Origin: Lepidostoma basale | Lineage: Eukaryota > Arthropoda > Insecta > Trichoptera > Lepidostomatidae | Assembly (NCBI GenBank): GCA_022606425.2 | Contig: JAHDVF020000169.1 | Span: 1 to 64,000, forward strand | Direction: 5' to 3' | Length of the DNA: 64,000 nucleotides | In this document: positions 39,440-50,754 of the stretch, piece by piece | Layout of the letters: each line of letters opens with the position of its first letter | Numbering within the stretch: position 1 is the stretch's first letter | Position numbers and translations under genes: made by a program | Notes under the pieces: model-generated | Told to the model about the DNA's origin: nothing | The model's input: the letters and a program-made list of their open reading frames with translations, nothing else | Database searches by the model: none

Positions 39440-39640
39440 ACCAGCTAACCAACCGTTATCCCGAAGGGTAGGCAGAAATAATGTAGAACAAAAATATGTT
39501 CTATCCTGATTCCTTGACTTCTCTCGATGCCTTAAAATGTATACTCGTACATCATGTCATACACGCACGTCGATTTTTCCTCACATAACCGACATTTTGT
39601 ATTTCATTGTTTTGATCGTGCCAGGTTTTCCAATACAGTG
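39440..39640 (-). pseudogene. Family 1 fragment, 3' end, decayed
   Basis: The complement shows CTGCCTACCCTTCGGGATAA, the CMTRCMN-like region and the WHDQN segment. CAGTGCCAGGTTTTCCAATA is locally duplicated near 39,620-39,655. Confidence 0.65.
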
Positions 39641-39724
39641 CCAGGTTTTCCAATAAGTTGTACAATATATTTTGTCCCGTTTATATATAAATATTCATTG
39701 TGTGTTATATAATTCTATATTAAA

Positions 39725-39850
39725 TTATTAATACGAACAAAAACGTGTATTTTCTAGAAATTTATAGAAATGTTAAGTTTCGCCTTTCAAAGGTATTATC
39801 AGACATTTAATAATACCTTAGAAAGGCATTTTCATTCATGTAGACATACA
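39725..39850. repeat. Family D palindrome, small
   Basis: GTTAAGTTTCGCCTTTCAAA, GGTATTATC pairs with AATAATACCTTAGAAAGGC. The right arm stops right after the hairpin, losing GAAACATGTC. Confidence 0.6.
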
Positions 39851-39892
39851 TTTTTATGAAATTTTCCTTATTCATTTCTTAATGTTTAAACC

Positions 39893-40015
39893 CTAGGTTC
39901 TCAACGTGGGCGATACCGCCCCCTTATGGGCGTTCATGGGGGCAGTAGAAGATCCAAAGAAAAATAAGGGGCATTGAGATGGCACAGTGAGGGCGTGGAC
40001 AGGTAAAAATAATAT
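39893..40015 (+). mobile_element. hAT-like terminal fragment
   Basis: CTAGGTTCTCAACGTGGGCG, ATACCGCCCCCTTATGGGC resembles the end of hAT-type elements. No second terminus was found. Confidence 0.45.
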
Positions 40016-40159
40016 AGTCTAACAATGACAAAAAACAAGCTTACTAATAAAGCAAATTAAACATTGATATTAAATCATTTTTGTTATTGTATGCATTATC
40101 ATTTTTTATCATGTGTACAAAAATTCACAAACTAAAATATGTGAAATGTTTCTCAACAT

Positions 40160-40432
40160 GCTGGCATATATACAACTTTCAAATAATTGTCAGACGTGGT
40201 GTTCGTAGAAGGGCGGAATGGGGAATGATGTATTACGAGATTGCTTTACCCAACCAATGACAGGTCATAAGTCGTCGCCTCGACTTCTCGCTTCGACGCC
40301 TCGACTACCATATTATGTTTCCAAATAATTTACATCTTCGTCTCTTTTGAGATAAAATTAATCCCTAAAAAAAATATTTACCCGCAATGGGTAAAAATCC
40401 AGTATTCTTCTACAAGTATTTGTAAACAAAAA
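40160..40432 (+). repeat. Dispersed repeat K
   Basis: CCAATGACAGGTCATAAGTC, CCTCGACTACCATATTATG, TTTACATCTTCGTCTC and GCAATGGGTAAAAATCCAGT align with 9,805-10,045. A CGACTTCTCGCTTCGACGCC stretch repeats the CGCCTCGAC unit. Confidence 0.75.
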
Positions 40433-40535
40433 AAAACTAATACAAAAAACATCGTTTCATTTCATTATTATTTAAAATGAACGACTATCAAGAAATATCA
40501 GTTAAATTAGATTGTCCCAGTCGAACATTATTGTT
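40433..40535 (+). repeat. Family B outer fragment
   Basis: AACATCGTTTCATTTCATTA, TTATTTAAAATGAACGACTA and AGAAATATCAGTTAAA match the outer end of family B at 5,995-6,055. Confidence 0.55.
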
Positions 40536-40744
40536 TTACTTTGATCAATTATTAGACTTTTATTTTCAATTAGAGATCGTTCATAGTTAGTTTTCCTAAA
40601 CTATGATTAAAAACCTGTATTTTAAATGTGTACAGATTGTTTTTCAGGCCTTAGCAACAAGTATACGGTAAAGCTGTTATGTCTGATATCATAACAATTT
40701 TTATTGTTTCTTTAACATTTATGTCAAGCTCCTTATACAGTATT

Positions 40745-40805
40745 CACGAATGGGCCACCATACTTATCTTTTGTTCAACAACATTCATACATCGTGTCAT
40801 ATATA
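40745..40805 (-). pseudogene. Family 1 short fragment
   Basis: The complement of GAATGGGCCACCATACTTAT and CAACATTCATACATCGTGTC corresponds to the end of the ORF. Too short to say more. Confidence 0.5.
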
Positions 40806-40879
40806 TATCCATCCCATTGTGTGTAATATTTATGTATTTTTTTCCATTAAATTAATTATTTCCATTCAAATTGCAAAAT

Positions 40880-41390
40880 AGGTGTTCTTGTGCCGACCCT
40901 TATGCATGGAAGTGAAGCATGGAACTGGCAAAAGAAGGATGAAAGTAGAATAAATGCAGTAGAAATGAGATCTCTAAGACGAATGTGTGGCAAATCTGTT
41001 TATGATAGAGTGACAAATGCAAGTTTAAGAAGTGAATGTGGTGCGAATGAAAGTGTTATGAACAAAATAAGGAAAGGGTCATTAAGATGGTTTGGACACT
41101 TGGAAAGAATGAGTGAAGACAGAATGGTAAATAAGGTATATGTAAACGGCGTGAACGGAGCTAGAAATAGAGGAAGACCGAGGAAAACGTGGCACGATCA
41201 AATCAATCAAATATTGAATGTCGGTCACGTGAGGAGTCGGAAAAATCGACATGCGTGCATGACAAGATGTATGAATGTAGAGGAATCGAGAGACGTATGT
41301 CAGGACAGAACAGTATGGCGTTCCATTCTTTCTCCTTTCCCTCCGGGGAGACGGCGTGATGGTAAGTTAGTTAGTTAGTTAGTAAATTGC
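40880..41390 (+). pseudogene. Family 1 retrotransposon 3' copy, 162 open codons
   Basis: The uninterrupted frame 40,890-41,378: PTLMHGSEAWNWQKKDESRI, NAVEMRSLRRMCGKSVYDRV, GSLRWFGHLERMSEDRMVN, NRGRPRKTWHDQINQILNVG, ACMTRCMNVEESRDVCQDRT. The 3' terminal segment GGGGAGACGGCGTGATGG and the (TTAG)n tail at 41,363-41,382 are complete. 5' truncation removes everything before the YGSEAW segment, so it codes for no enzyme, but it is well preserved. Confidence 0.88.
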
Positions 41391-41599
41391 AAAATAAATT
41401 GAGTTTTAAACTTATAACTCCCAAAAATATAAACAAGCTTTAAAAATCCTATTGCTTCCAAAACTGAATACATTTTCAAGTTTGTAATCTTAGTAATTTA
41501 AATTGCATATATTGTACATAAATAACTTTTTATTCAACCTATTATTGTAAATTTTGCGATATATTTATACAAGATATCATACCTATTTCTTTCTGCTAT

Positions 41600-41820
41600 A
41601 AAGACGACCAGCTTTCTCTTCGCGACGGCCCTCTAGAGTCAAATGCATCACGATCTTAGGAATCCTCGAATCGTCTTCTATACCCACTCCATCTCACTTT
41701 GTCATCAATTTTACAGGATCATGGAATCTCTTCTTTGGCTAACCTATCTCTAAGGGTTTAACACACGATAGCTGGAATGTTTTCATTTCTGCTACTCCTA
41801 GGAGATGTTTGGTTCTGACA
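41600..41820 (-). pseudogene. Non-LTR family N fragment
   Basis: The minus strand reads VRTKHLLGVAEMKTF and the complement of GACGACCAGCTTTCTCTTCG, matching the 3' coding end of family N at 22,540-22,810. Confidence 0.65.
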
Positions 41821-41824
41821 ATGT

Positions 41825-42330
41825 CTACTGTTACATCTTCACTGTCTGTGTTGACTATTGGAGTCGGCTCTTCTCGATCTCACGCTGTACTTCTTACAGT
41901 TCTGAGTATCGCTTTCACTCAACCCATTTCTCTGCAAGACTCTATTGCACTGAATCATTCGCGTGTTTTTGTGTCTTCCTCTGGATGGTTGACGACGAAG
42001 ATTCACAGACAAAGATCTTTTTACTGTGTGTTCTGGTGGCCTTCGTTTTGTATTCCCATACCATCTCATCAGCCTTTCTTCAAGCTTACTATTTAAATCA
42101 GTAACTCGCAGATCACCCCGAATGCGTGAACTTTGTATTTTGTCTCTCAGTGATACCCCAATGGACTACCTAGTTTCCAGTTTCCTATTGAAGCTGCTGC
42201 ACATTGTCCAATACTAGGGGTCGTACATAATTGCGGGTCTGACAATAGTCTGTTATACTTTTCCTTTTAGTTTAACAGGCATTTTGGTCACAAAACACAC
42301 CTGTCATAGAAGTCTACTGTCACATACGAG
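41825..42330 (-). pseudogene. Non-LTR family P, C-terminal fragment
   Basis: The minus strand contains KADEMVWEYKTKATRTHSKK in one frame and MRWYGNTKRRPPEHTVKRSL in another, then EKSRLQ-STQTV. The RLRWYGHV-RRPP--.V pattern is known from LINE C-termini. Frameshifts are present; joined directly to the N fragment. Confidence 0.6.
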
Positions 42331-42732
42331 TATATTACTGTATTATTTAATCTGATTCTAATAAACTTGATATGCCCTGTTTCGATCCAGTCATTAGTAA
42401 GCATTTCTAGAAACGATGCGTGGGTATTTATATGAGGGGATTTTTCAGGAAAATTTTCCAACCATGCATTATATTCCTTAGTTAAGTACGTAAAATAAAC
42501 GTGTTATTAGATTTTTTGTCTTCCTTAGATTTTTACTGGTAGCATAATCGTCCAATGTCACATTCAACCTATTCGACAACTCGCTTAGCCAGAAACGGGG
42601 TCATATTTTATAAGACGAATTACTTTCTTATCTATTATATTTTATTTGTGATATTTTTATTTCGTGTAACATACAGCGACATGCATGCATAAATAAAAAC
42701 ACAAAAAATACGGACAGGCTATTTACATACTA
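42331..42732. other. Unassigned stretch
   Basis: No coding or repeat match is seen. Confidence 0.4.
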
Positions 42733-42945
42733 CCACATGTATTCGTGGCAGAGTGGCAAGAGCTATGACTACCACACCAGAGGTTCCAGTTTCGATTCCC
42801 AGCGATGACTGTCACACCGTCTTTGGTCTGGTGTAGAATTCACGTGACAATATAATGACGAGAATCAATGTGATAGATATATATTTTACATTGATTTGGC
42901 TCGCGCTGTAATGATATAAAGAGCGATTCAACAAATGAATACTCA
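42733..42945 (+). mobile_element. SINE-1 copy
   Basis: TTCGTGGCAGAGTGGCAAGA (A box), GGTTCCAGTTTCGATTCCCA (B box), GTCTTTGGTCTGGTGTAGAA. A central deletion removes the GATAGATTAGCTACC segment. The tail is short. Confidence 0.8.
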
Positions 42946-43156
42946 ATAGTGATAGCTTTTAAAAGGGAATATAATCAATAGATCAAAATATGAATACGGT
43001 AATTGAATTCAAATAACCTGCTGTATACAAATCTGAAAAGCAACGAGAAAATACCATGTTTAAAAAAGGCCCAAATGGCACCCCAAGGCCTAGCAAAAAT
43101 GTTTCACTTTGCTGGAACCCAAAATCACTTAGATTCAAACTAGCGAAGAAGATATA

Positions 43157-43978
43157 TTTACATATACACACATACATACTATGCACAAACACATACACAT
43201 GCACATCTACATACACATGCATACACATATACATACACATACACAAACATATACACATTCATGCACATACACATACACATATTAATATGCATACACATAT
43301 CTATATGCCTACACAATTGATATACACATACACATACACATACACGTACACATACACATACACATACACATACGCATACGCATACGCATACGCATACGCA
43401 TACGCATACGCATACGCATACGCATACGCATACGCATACGCATACGCATACGCATTCGCATACGCATACGCATACGCATACGCATACGCATACGCATACG
43501 CACACGCACACGCACACGCACACGCACACGCACACGCACACGCACACGCACACGCATACGCATATACGCATACGCATATACGCATCATACGCATATACGC
43601 ATATACGCATACGCATATACGCATACGCATACGCATACGCATACGCATATTGCCGCATACGCATACGCATTGGCCGCACGCATACGCATACGCATACGCA
43701 TACGCATTCACGCATACGCATACGCATACGCATACGCATACGCATACGCATACGCATACGCACGCATACGCATATACGCATATACGCATACGACATACGC
43801 ATACGCATACGCATACGCATTGCATACGCTATACGCATACGCATACGCATACGCATACGCATACGCATACGCATACGCATACGCATACGCATACGCATAC
43901 GCATACGCATACGCATACGCATACGCATACGCATACGCATACGCATACGCATACGCATACGCATACACATACACATAA
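43157..43978. repeat. Hexanucleotide array (CATACA/CATACG/CACACG)n, about 820 bp
   Basis: The array opens with CATACA-type units (43,157-43,370), changes to (CATACG)n, has a (CACACG)n block at about 43,497-43,556, an indel-rich middle (43,557-43,830) and a clean (CATACG)n run to 43,965. Purines and pyrimidines alternate strictly in CATACG. Long reading frames in several phases on both strands are products of the repeat and not genes. Confidence 0.97.
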
Positions 43979-44689
43979 TTGGAACAATTAGAGTAACAAC
44001 TATTATAAGAATGAATTAACGTGTATTGATAATTTTAAAAAATTTCAAAAATCCTATTAAAATATACGTGTGTCTGTATTTTATTTTTTAGAAAATCTAT
44101 TGTTTTGGTTGAAACACCGTAATACTTCAACTTTGTTAAATGTTTAAATTTTAACGCTGTTCAAAAACACTGTGAACTTTGATTTAATTGAATTAATTTG
44201 TTTTGATTTAACTTTTGAAATACTTCCGATTAATCGGTTTACGGTTTATGAATCGTGGCAATAAAAACTTCACACAATGTTTTATCACAAAATAGTTGAT
44301 TCGTATGAAAAAGGGAAATTTACATTAAGTTTCAGAAATAATACATTTATGATTACTTTTCGTTTTGTATCAAGGAAGTGTTCATAATTTTGATATGCCG
44401 TGTATACGGATGAGTAAGAAAGTAAAGTTGATCTTTTCAATATAATAAGGATTATCGTCCTTGCTGGGAACCGACAAAGCGGGGGAGGAAGAGAGCGGAA
44501 ATCAAAGTCCTAGAGGATTTCGGAAATTGGTTGAACGGGTCAATTGTTTTTATTTTTTCCTCTCGCGATATAAAATTGGACGCCCGAGAACCAACCCCTT
44601 CAGTTTTACGATCTTGAGAGAATTTTCAACTAGGAAATAAAATTTTGTTAACAGATGTATGTCCGATTACATTATATGATGTATACAAT
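43979..44689. other. Unassigned stretch with a family A end fragment
   Basis: 44,088-44,160 (CTATTGTTTTGGTTGAAACA, CCGTAATACTTCAAC) resembles the outer end of family A. 44,455-44,620 is GC-richer (GACAAAGCGGGGGAGGAAGA) without an ORF. Confidence 0.4.
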
Positions 44690-44956
44690 TTCGAATTTCA
44701 AATGCGGATATCAGGAAGGAATGTATAGCGGACGAAAATATTATGAACAAAAATATGAATGGCATGGAACGTGCCACGATCAAATAAAGTAAATATTGAA
44801 TGTCGACCACGTGAGGAGTCGGAGAAATCGACGTGCGTGCGTAACACGAAGAATGAATGTTAAAGAATCTAGAGAAGTATGTCAGGAAAGAACAGTGTGG
44901 CGGTTCATTAATTCTGCATACCCCTTCGGAGCGACGGCGTGACGATTAGTTAAAAA
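44690..44956 (+). pseudogene. Family 1 fragment with 3' end
   Basis: NADIRKECIADE region, deletion, ATIK-INIECRPREESEKSTC in mixed frames, then GTGTGGCGGTTCATTAATTC and CGACGGCGTGACGATTAG. Tail-to-tail with the next copy. Confidence 0.7.
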
Positions 44957-45485
44957 GTAACTAACTAACTAACCATCACGCTGTCTCCCCGAAGAAGTAG
45001 ACAGAAATAATGCACCGCCACACTGTTCTGTTTTGACATACTTCTCTCGCTTCCTCTACATTCATACATCTTGTCATGCACGCACTTCGATTTCTCCGAC
45101 TCCTCGCGTGACGGACATTCAATATTTGATTGATTTGATCATACCACGTTTTCCTCGGCCTTCCTCTATTTCTAGTTCATTTCACGTCGTTTACATATAC
45201 CTTCTTCACCATTCTCTCTTTACTCATTCTTTCCATGTGTCCGAACCATCTTAACGACCCTTTCATTATTTTGTTCATAACACTTTCATTCGCACCGCAT
45301 TCACTTCGTATGCTTGCATTTGACACTCGTGTCATATACATATATACTACACATTCGTCTTAGAGATCTCATTTCGACTGTATTTATTTTACTTTCATCC
45401 ATCTTTTGCCAATGCTTCACTTCTATATTTATGGGTTGGCACAAGAACACCATTATGTAATACCATCTTAGGTTTTTTGGATTAG
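44957..45485 (-). pseudogene. Family 1 fragment with (TTAG)n tail
   Basis: The tail complement AACTAACTAACC is at 44,959-44,974. Minus-strand segments run from the terminus through RRRACM-, GRPRKTWYDQI-, GSLRWFGHMER- and VSNAS-R-type regions to the VLPHGI-MVVLHNGVLVP region at about 45,465. A small insertion lies near 45,335. Confidence 0.78.
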
Positions 45486-45489
45486 TTTT

Positions 45490-45910
45490 AATTAGTTAAT
45501 AAGTTTTTTATATACATATATATTTTTTTTCAATTTTCTTAGCGCTTTATTTGGTACAAAATTAATTTCATGGCAATTGTAGGCTTTATAGAATTGTGCT
45601 GTATTCGAATTGGAAAGACTCGAAATAAAATCTACACAGGTACAATAAAGCATCCCGACTTCACGAGGTCCAGACAAGGGATGTCAAACACTCCAGCATC
45701 TACCGCCTAAGGGAGGGGCTGATCTCATTACAAATCTCACAGCAGAGGACCCTTTAGAGTACATCTCGAATCCTTCAACGAACAAGGTCGAATTTTTTGC
45801 CTGTTCGACAAAAATAGATCTTACATATATACTAATATTTAAATGTAATACAAAGTGCTACAGCTCAACGTGAAGACGAATATTGAAGAAATAAAATATG
45901 TTATTTAATT
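45490..45910. other. Unassigned stretch
   Basis: 45,660-45,800 is GC-richer (ACCGCCTAAGGGAGGGGCTG) without an ORF or a known repeat. Confidence 0.35.
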
Positions 45911-45917
45911 CTTCTTT

Positions 45918-48040
45918 AACTGACCATCACGCCATTTCTCCGGAGGGGTAGGCAGAGAGGATTGATCGCCACAATGCTCTGTCCTGGCATATCTCTCGAG
46001 CTTCCTCTACATTCATACATCGTACCATGCATGCACGTCGATTATTCCGACTTCGAATGTGGCCGCCTTTTAATAAATGATTAATTTGGTCATGCCATAT
46101 TTTCCTCGGTCGTCCTCGACTTCTTTTTCCACTCACGCTGTTTGTGTACAACTTTTTAACCATTCTTCTCTCATCCATTCGTTCCATATGTCCAAAACAT
46201 CTCAAGGATCCTTTTCTAATTTTATCCATGATGCAGTCATTTGCCTTACATTTCTCTCTTATTTCATCGTTCGGTATTCTATCATTCAACGTTTTCCCGA
46301 ACATTCTTCTTAGTGATCTCATTTCTACGGCGTTTATCCTGCTTTCATCCTTCTTTTGCCAGCTCCAAGTTTCACTTCCATACACGAGGGTTGGCACTAG
46401 AACTCCATTGTGTACTGCCATCGTTGCTTATGTGGATATATTTCTATTTGCAGTAATGACTTTGAGTGCGCCATTTATTTTATTCCCAGCACCAACCCTT
46501 CTTTCGATGTCTTTCTCTATTTTTCCGTCTCTTGTAAACATGATTCCCAGATACGTAAATTCGGAAACTCGCTCCAATTTCTCTCATCGCACTTATGTCA
46601 CAATTCGTCATACATTCTTCTTTCTCGAAAACCATCACTTTAGATTTAGACACATTTATCACCAGGTCACTCTTTTTGCATGCCTCATACATCCTCGACA
46701 CTAAGACTTGCAAATTGTCTCTACTGTCAGCGATTAACACAGCATCGTCTGCATATAACAAACAGCTGACTGACAAACAATTCATCTGAGCACCAGCGTC
46801 TATGCCTTCAAGTTCTTTCATGCACTTGTCCGAGTATAGATTGAACAACCACGGGGACATCACACAACCTTTGCTTGACACCTGTGGTGATGTCAAACCA
46901 AGATGGGACAGCCCCGTTAACCCTGACACGGCAGTGCTATCCTCATAGAGGGATGCGACCGCGCGTATCAGTTTAGTGCCCACTCCATACTCGCCCAAGA
47001 CCTTCGAAAGTTTTCTCCTATCTACTCGGTCATACGCTTTCTGCCGATCCACAAACGCGCAGACAAGTTTTCGGTCCTTGGCCAAAACCTTCTCTGTTAG
47101 ACTGCGGGGTGCGAAAATTTGGTCCATGCATCCACGTCTACTCATGAAGGCTCCTTGTACATCCCAAATCTTTCCAGATGTCACTTTCCTCACTCTTTCT
47201 ATCAGTATCCCGCCATATAGTTTGCCAACGGAGCTCAGCAGACTGATGGCCATGTGGCTCCCACAGTCCACACGGGCTCCCTTACCCTTGTAGAGAGGCA
47301 TGATAACTGCTCTCCTCCAGTCCAGCTGAGTATAACCCTCCTCCATACATTGGTTAAGGAGTCCGCAAAGCCATGTAAGAACAACCTGGCCACCACTCTT
47401 GACAAACTCTATGGCAACGCAATCATATCCAACTGCTTTTCCATATTTCATCATTTTCAATGCATTCTTCATCTCATTCATGCTCATCTCTTCTGTACTA
47501 CATACCTCATTTGTGTTCACAGCCCTTACACTTTCTCTGGCATCCATATCAGTTGCTACGTTACTGCCATACATTTCTTTAAAACAGTTCATCCATCTTT
47601 CTTGTACACTCTTATCATCTGTCAGTATTCTTCCGTCTTCTCCAAGAATTGCTTTCACACATCCGCTTTTCGAGGAGTTCCGAGATTTTTTAACTTCCTT
47701 CCAGAACATTTTTATATTCTCCTGGAAGTGATGGGTAATTTTTGCTCCTTCTTCTATTTTTATATTTTCTTTGCACTCTTTTACTCTCACTTTCACGTTA
47801 TTCTTACAAATCTTATATATTTCTTTCGCTCTCATATATTTTTCACTATTGCCGCTATCCACTGCAAGCAAATTCTTCCACGCATCATTTTTTTCCTTGA
47901 CGCTGTTTTTTTACGTCCTCTTTCCACCATGCGTCACCATTCTTTCTTCCTTTCTTACACGTCCCGCATACTTCTTTCGCTCCTTCATGTAAACTTTCTT
48001 TCAGATGGTTCCACTTTTCATCTACACTTAGATCAATATT
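45918..48040 (-). pseudogene. Family 1 non-LTR retrotransposon, longest copy with reverse transcriptase
   Basis: The minus strand covers about 2.1 kb. From 48,000 to 47,880: HLKESLHEGAKEVCGTCKKG and WWKEDVK, the linker before the RT. Frame 46,480-47,871 (463 codons) holds the RT: GYDCVAIEFVKSGGQVVLTW, VIMPLYKGKG, VQGAFMSRRGCMDQIF, CAFVDRQKAYDRV and the catalytic LLYADDAVLIAD (YADD near residue 373). The frame breaks near 46,590 and resumes; frame 45,927-46,421 gives GVLVPTLVYGSETWSWQKKD, GSLRCFGHMERMDERRMVKK, GRPRKIWHDQINHLL, ACMVRCMNVEEAREICQD. Most motifs are recognisable, but at least two frameshifts and the loss of the endonuclease make it inactive. It is a different subfamily from 4,413-5,282, close to 60,541-61,060. 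Clade: RTE-like or a related group. Confidence 0.9.
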
Positions 48041-48455
48041 TTTAATATAAATTATAGAGCTACGTTGTTATTCATTGCAACATTCAATACTCCTCCCCAC
48101 TCTTCCGCCACCTCTCAGGGGAATCCCTCACTCCGCTTGTAGTCTCACAAACGGGAATAGGTGTCGTCTGAGATTACGTACTCAGAATGCGTAATTGCAT
48201 AAGTTCGTTACAAGTCACATAAAAACTAATTCAGACACTCATACACACAGCACACCACACACACAAACACACGCCTTACGAAAGTGATAAATTCGATCAA
48301 GAGCGGCTGTCTAACAAGGCAATCGTTCAATAACCTACTTACACAGACAATAAGGAAAAAATTTATCTGTTCACTGGTGGTAAAATTCAGTATCGAGTCA
48401 GATATTCTGAAATTCGCGTTTCGAAAGATTTTTTTACTTTTAGAAGGCGATTTTT
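48041..48455. other. Unassigned stretch
   Basis: No gene is seen. A CA-rich patch (ACACAGCACACCACACACAC) lies near 48,244. Confidence 0.35.
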
Positions 48456-48556
48456 GGCACTTCGGATTGACTTTCCATGCTCACATCGAGAGAATATGTG
48501 GAGTTTTTTGAAAATTTTTGGATTTATTTTCAAACCTGTAAGAGTTTTAAATCTCG
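48456..48556 (+). pseudogene. Jockey-like J1 fragment, upstream half
   Basis: GLTFHAHIERICGVF followed by decayed LDLFSNL, matching J1 residues LTFHAHIERICGVALKMLGF. The copy is interrupted and resumes at 49,408. Confidence 0.75.
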
Positions 48557-48573
48557 CTCCACAATATCCCCCT

Positions 48574-48771
48574 GTGGCGGTACTCCCATAGAAGCCCTGG
48601 AGCCCGGCTTGCGTAAAAAAAATTGAATTAAAACATCTTCTGGTTTACAGAGGTTCTGCTCTTGTGGCTATTCCTCTTACGTCTGATGGGAACATTGTTG
48701 GAAGGTGATTTGGTGGATTGTTGGATTTCTTAGATTTTCGGGCTTCTGGGCTTCTTTGGGAGTACCGCCAC
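48574..48771. repeat. Small element with ~32-bp terminal inverted repeats
   Basis: GTGGCGGTACTCCCATAGAA (48,574) is complementary to the sequence ending GGGAGTACCGCCAC at 48,771; 32-bp arms with three mismatches. No ORF. It may be a MITE or part of the insert in J1. Confidence 0.65.
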
Positions 48772-48774
48772 TGC

Positions 48775-49400
48775 TTGTGACCATGACCAACTTTTGCTAC
48801 CTCGGTAGTATGATAGTAGGCTCGGGAGGTACGGATAAAGATTTAGCCAGAAGATTCAACAAGGCAAGGGGATCTTTCGCTATGCTTCGCCCTGTATGGC
48901 GTTCCAGTATCATTTCGAGAAAGCTCAAGCTCCAAATATTCAGCAGTAGCGTTAAAAACGTACTGCTTTACGGATGTGAGACTTGGAAATCTACCGTGTA
49001 AGTTATTGGAAAACTCCGGGTATTTATAAATACGTGCCTTCGCTCAATATTCAAATCTATTGGCCCCAAACAGTGTCAAATGCCGTTCTCTGGACCATGG
49101 CAGATGAAAAGCCAATTAGAGAAAAAGTCGTTAGACGCAAATGGCAGTGGATCGGTCATACTCTGAGACGGAACCCAGCCTGCATCGCTCAGGGCGCACT
49201 AGACTGGTCCCCTATTGGGGGAAAGAAGAAGCGAGGCAGACCTAGAGCCATCTGGAGAAGAGCCCTGCAGAACGAGGTTAAGGCAGCAAGTCTCACTTAG
49301 GACGATGTTAGGCATCAGGCATGCGATAAAGTCGGTGGAGAAGGTTTCTTGAGGTCCTAAGCACCACGGAGGTGTGACAGGACAAAAAGAAGAAGAAAGA
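48775..49400 (+). pseudogene. Non-LTR family R, C-terminal part with AAG tail
   Basis: Plus strand: CYLGSMIVGSGGTDKDLARR, LKLQIFSSSVKNVLLYGCET, VSNAVLWTMADEKPIREKVV, RKWQWIGHTLRRNPACIAQG, KKRGRPRAIWRRALQNEV and a stop, DDVRHQACDKVG. It ends in ACAAAAAGAAGAAGAAAG. The order YLG, FN-VKSVLLYG-ETW, NLW, RKW-WIGHTLR, RGRPR-TWRR is a well-known LINE C-terminus. It interrupts a J1 copy, so it is younger than that copy. Confidence 0.82.
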
Positions 49401-49407
49401 TGATGAG

Positions 49408-49580
49408 TTGTCATGAACCCCTTTGTTTTGCAAATACTGTTAAACTCATTGGTCCGGAGCCGATTCGAATCCAGTTCGGTGATATGGAGTCCTTACGAGG
49501 CGAGATACCCGCTCATGTTAGAGAGGGTTCAGAAAAGATTTCTGAGATATTTCTCCATGTGGGTGATTGGTAGCTATCCT
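49408..49580 (+). pseudogene. Jockey-like J1 fragment, downstream half
   Basis: NPFVLQILLNSLVRSRFESS, SVIWSPYEARYPLMLERVQK, RFLRYFSMWVIGSYPLL continue the J1 protein from 48,556. It ends where a family B palindrome begins. Confidence 0.82.
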
Positions 49581-49812
49581 TTACTGAAATCTCTTGATGG
49601 AAGTTCATTTTAAATAATAATTAAATAAAACGATGTTTTTAAACTACTTCCACTTTTGTCTTTATTTCGGCAGCGACCGGTTTCGCTAGGCTCGCTGGTA
49701 TGGACCAATCTGTGGATGCCAGGGAGCCTGGTGAAACCGGTCGCTCTTGAAATAAAGACGAAAGTGGAAATAGTTTAAAAAAGAACGTTTTATTTAATTA
49801 TTATTTAAACAG
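49580..49812. repeat. Family B palindrome
   Basis: CCACTTTTGTCTTTATTTCG and its complement form the arms. Plus-strand motif at about 49,709-49,745: CTGTGGA, T, GCCAG-GGAGC-CTGGT, GAAACCGGTC. The outer ends ACTGAAATCTCTTGATGGAA match the flank at 6,035-6,055. Confidence 0.75.
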
Positions 49813-50404
49813 AATTGTTTGTAAACAATGCTGACGTTCTTAAAACAAAAAGAGCCAACGGCATTCTCGATGCCAAGTCAGTTATTTGTGTACCTACCCC
49901 ATTTTAGATTAAGCACGTAGATAGGCACGCTTCAATCCAAGTGTCGAAGAGAATCGTCGCAGAGTAAGCCACCAGGGACGCATAGCGTCACACTATGCTA
50001 TGATCACCTACGGGAGAAGCGGGCGTCATAGACGTCTGAAGGAGCCAACTTCGCTACTAAACCTCTTCGGCCTTTTGCGCTCCTGGTACCCCGCAATTAT
50101 TATTCGAAGGATTTCGGAAGTTTACAAGTGATGGGGCAAATGAGGGTTTTATTAAGAGAATTGCCGATGGAATCAAGATAAATGGTATCTTAAATTTTAT
50201 TGTCGTGAATTAGGTTTTATTGAATTGGTCCATTTGTGTTTCCGGATAGAGTTATGGTCGTTTCCAAATCTTTATTTATACACTACTGTATTATTTTGTC
50301 CGAGTTTTTTTAAATCATCAAAATAAAAATAATTCAATGCCAAATCATAGAATATCAATTACAATACAATGTTTTTTATTTTAGATTTATTTTTTTGATG
50401 GTTT
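49813..50404. other. Unassigned stretch
   Basis: 49,830-50,100 is of average GC (GAGCCAACGGCATTCTCGAT) with no ORF or repeat match. Confidence 0.35.
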
Positions 50405-50488
50405 ATTTACTAATGTGCGCCGGAGATGCTTAATGGTGACGATGAAGTCCGCAACCAACCACACCGCGTCTCCCGCGGGGTCAAATAT
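50405..50488 (+). mobile_element. Head of the non-autonomous family 1-tailed element
   Basis: GTGCGCCGGAGATGCTTAAT, GGTGACGATGAAGTCCGCAA and CACACCGCGTCTCCCGCGGG match 16,120-16,195. The family 1-like 3' end is absent; a minus-strand family 1 piece follows. Confidence 0.65.
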
Positions 50489-50715
50489 TGTCCATATGTC
50501 CAAACAAGCTAAGTGATACTTTCTTAATTTTATTTAGGACGCATTAATATGCCTTATATTCCTTTCTTATTATACATTGTTTTTCTGCGCATTCTTCTTA
50601 GTGATCTTATTTCCACGACATTTATTCTGCTTTCATTCTTCTTCTGCCAACTCCAAGCTTCAATTCCATACATAAGTGTCGGCACTAGAACCCCATTGTG
50701 CACTACCTTTATTAT
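50489..50715 (-). pseudogene. Family 1 fragment, middle part
   Basis: The complement shows VHNGVLVPTLMYGIEAWSWQ, KKNESRINVVEIRSLRRMRR, then K-RKKYKAY and HMDNI. Related to the subfamily at 45,918. Confidence 0.72.
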
Positions 50716-50754
50716 TTTCACGAATAAACACTTAAAGAAACTATATATTTAAAT

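Noticed and set aside
43056..43991. Long open frames over the hexanucleotide array (His/Thr-, Ala/Tyr- and Arg/Met-repeat proteins on both strands)
   Set aside because: The repeat unit contains no stop codon in most phases, so open frames are automatic. No flanking coding sequence or plausible domain supports a gene.
46144..48045. Plus-strand frames of 186, 105, 110 and 263 codons across the large family 1 copy
   Set aside because: They lie antisense to a recognisable reverse transcriptase and have the Ser/Phe/His-rich composition expected of antisense frames.
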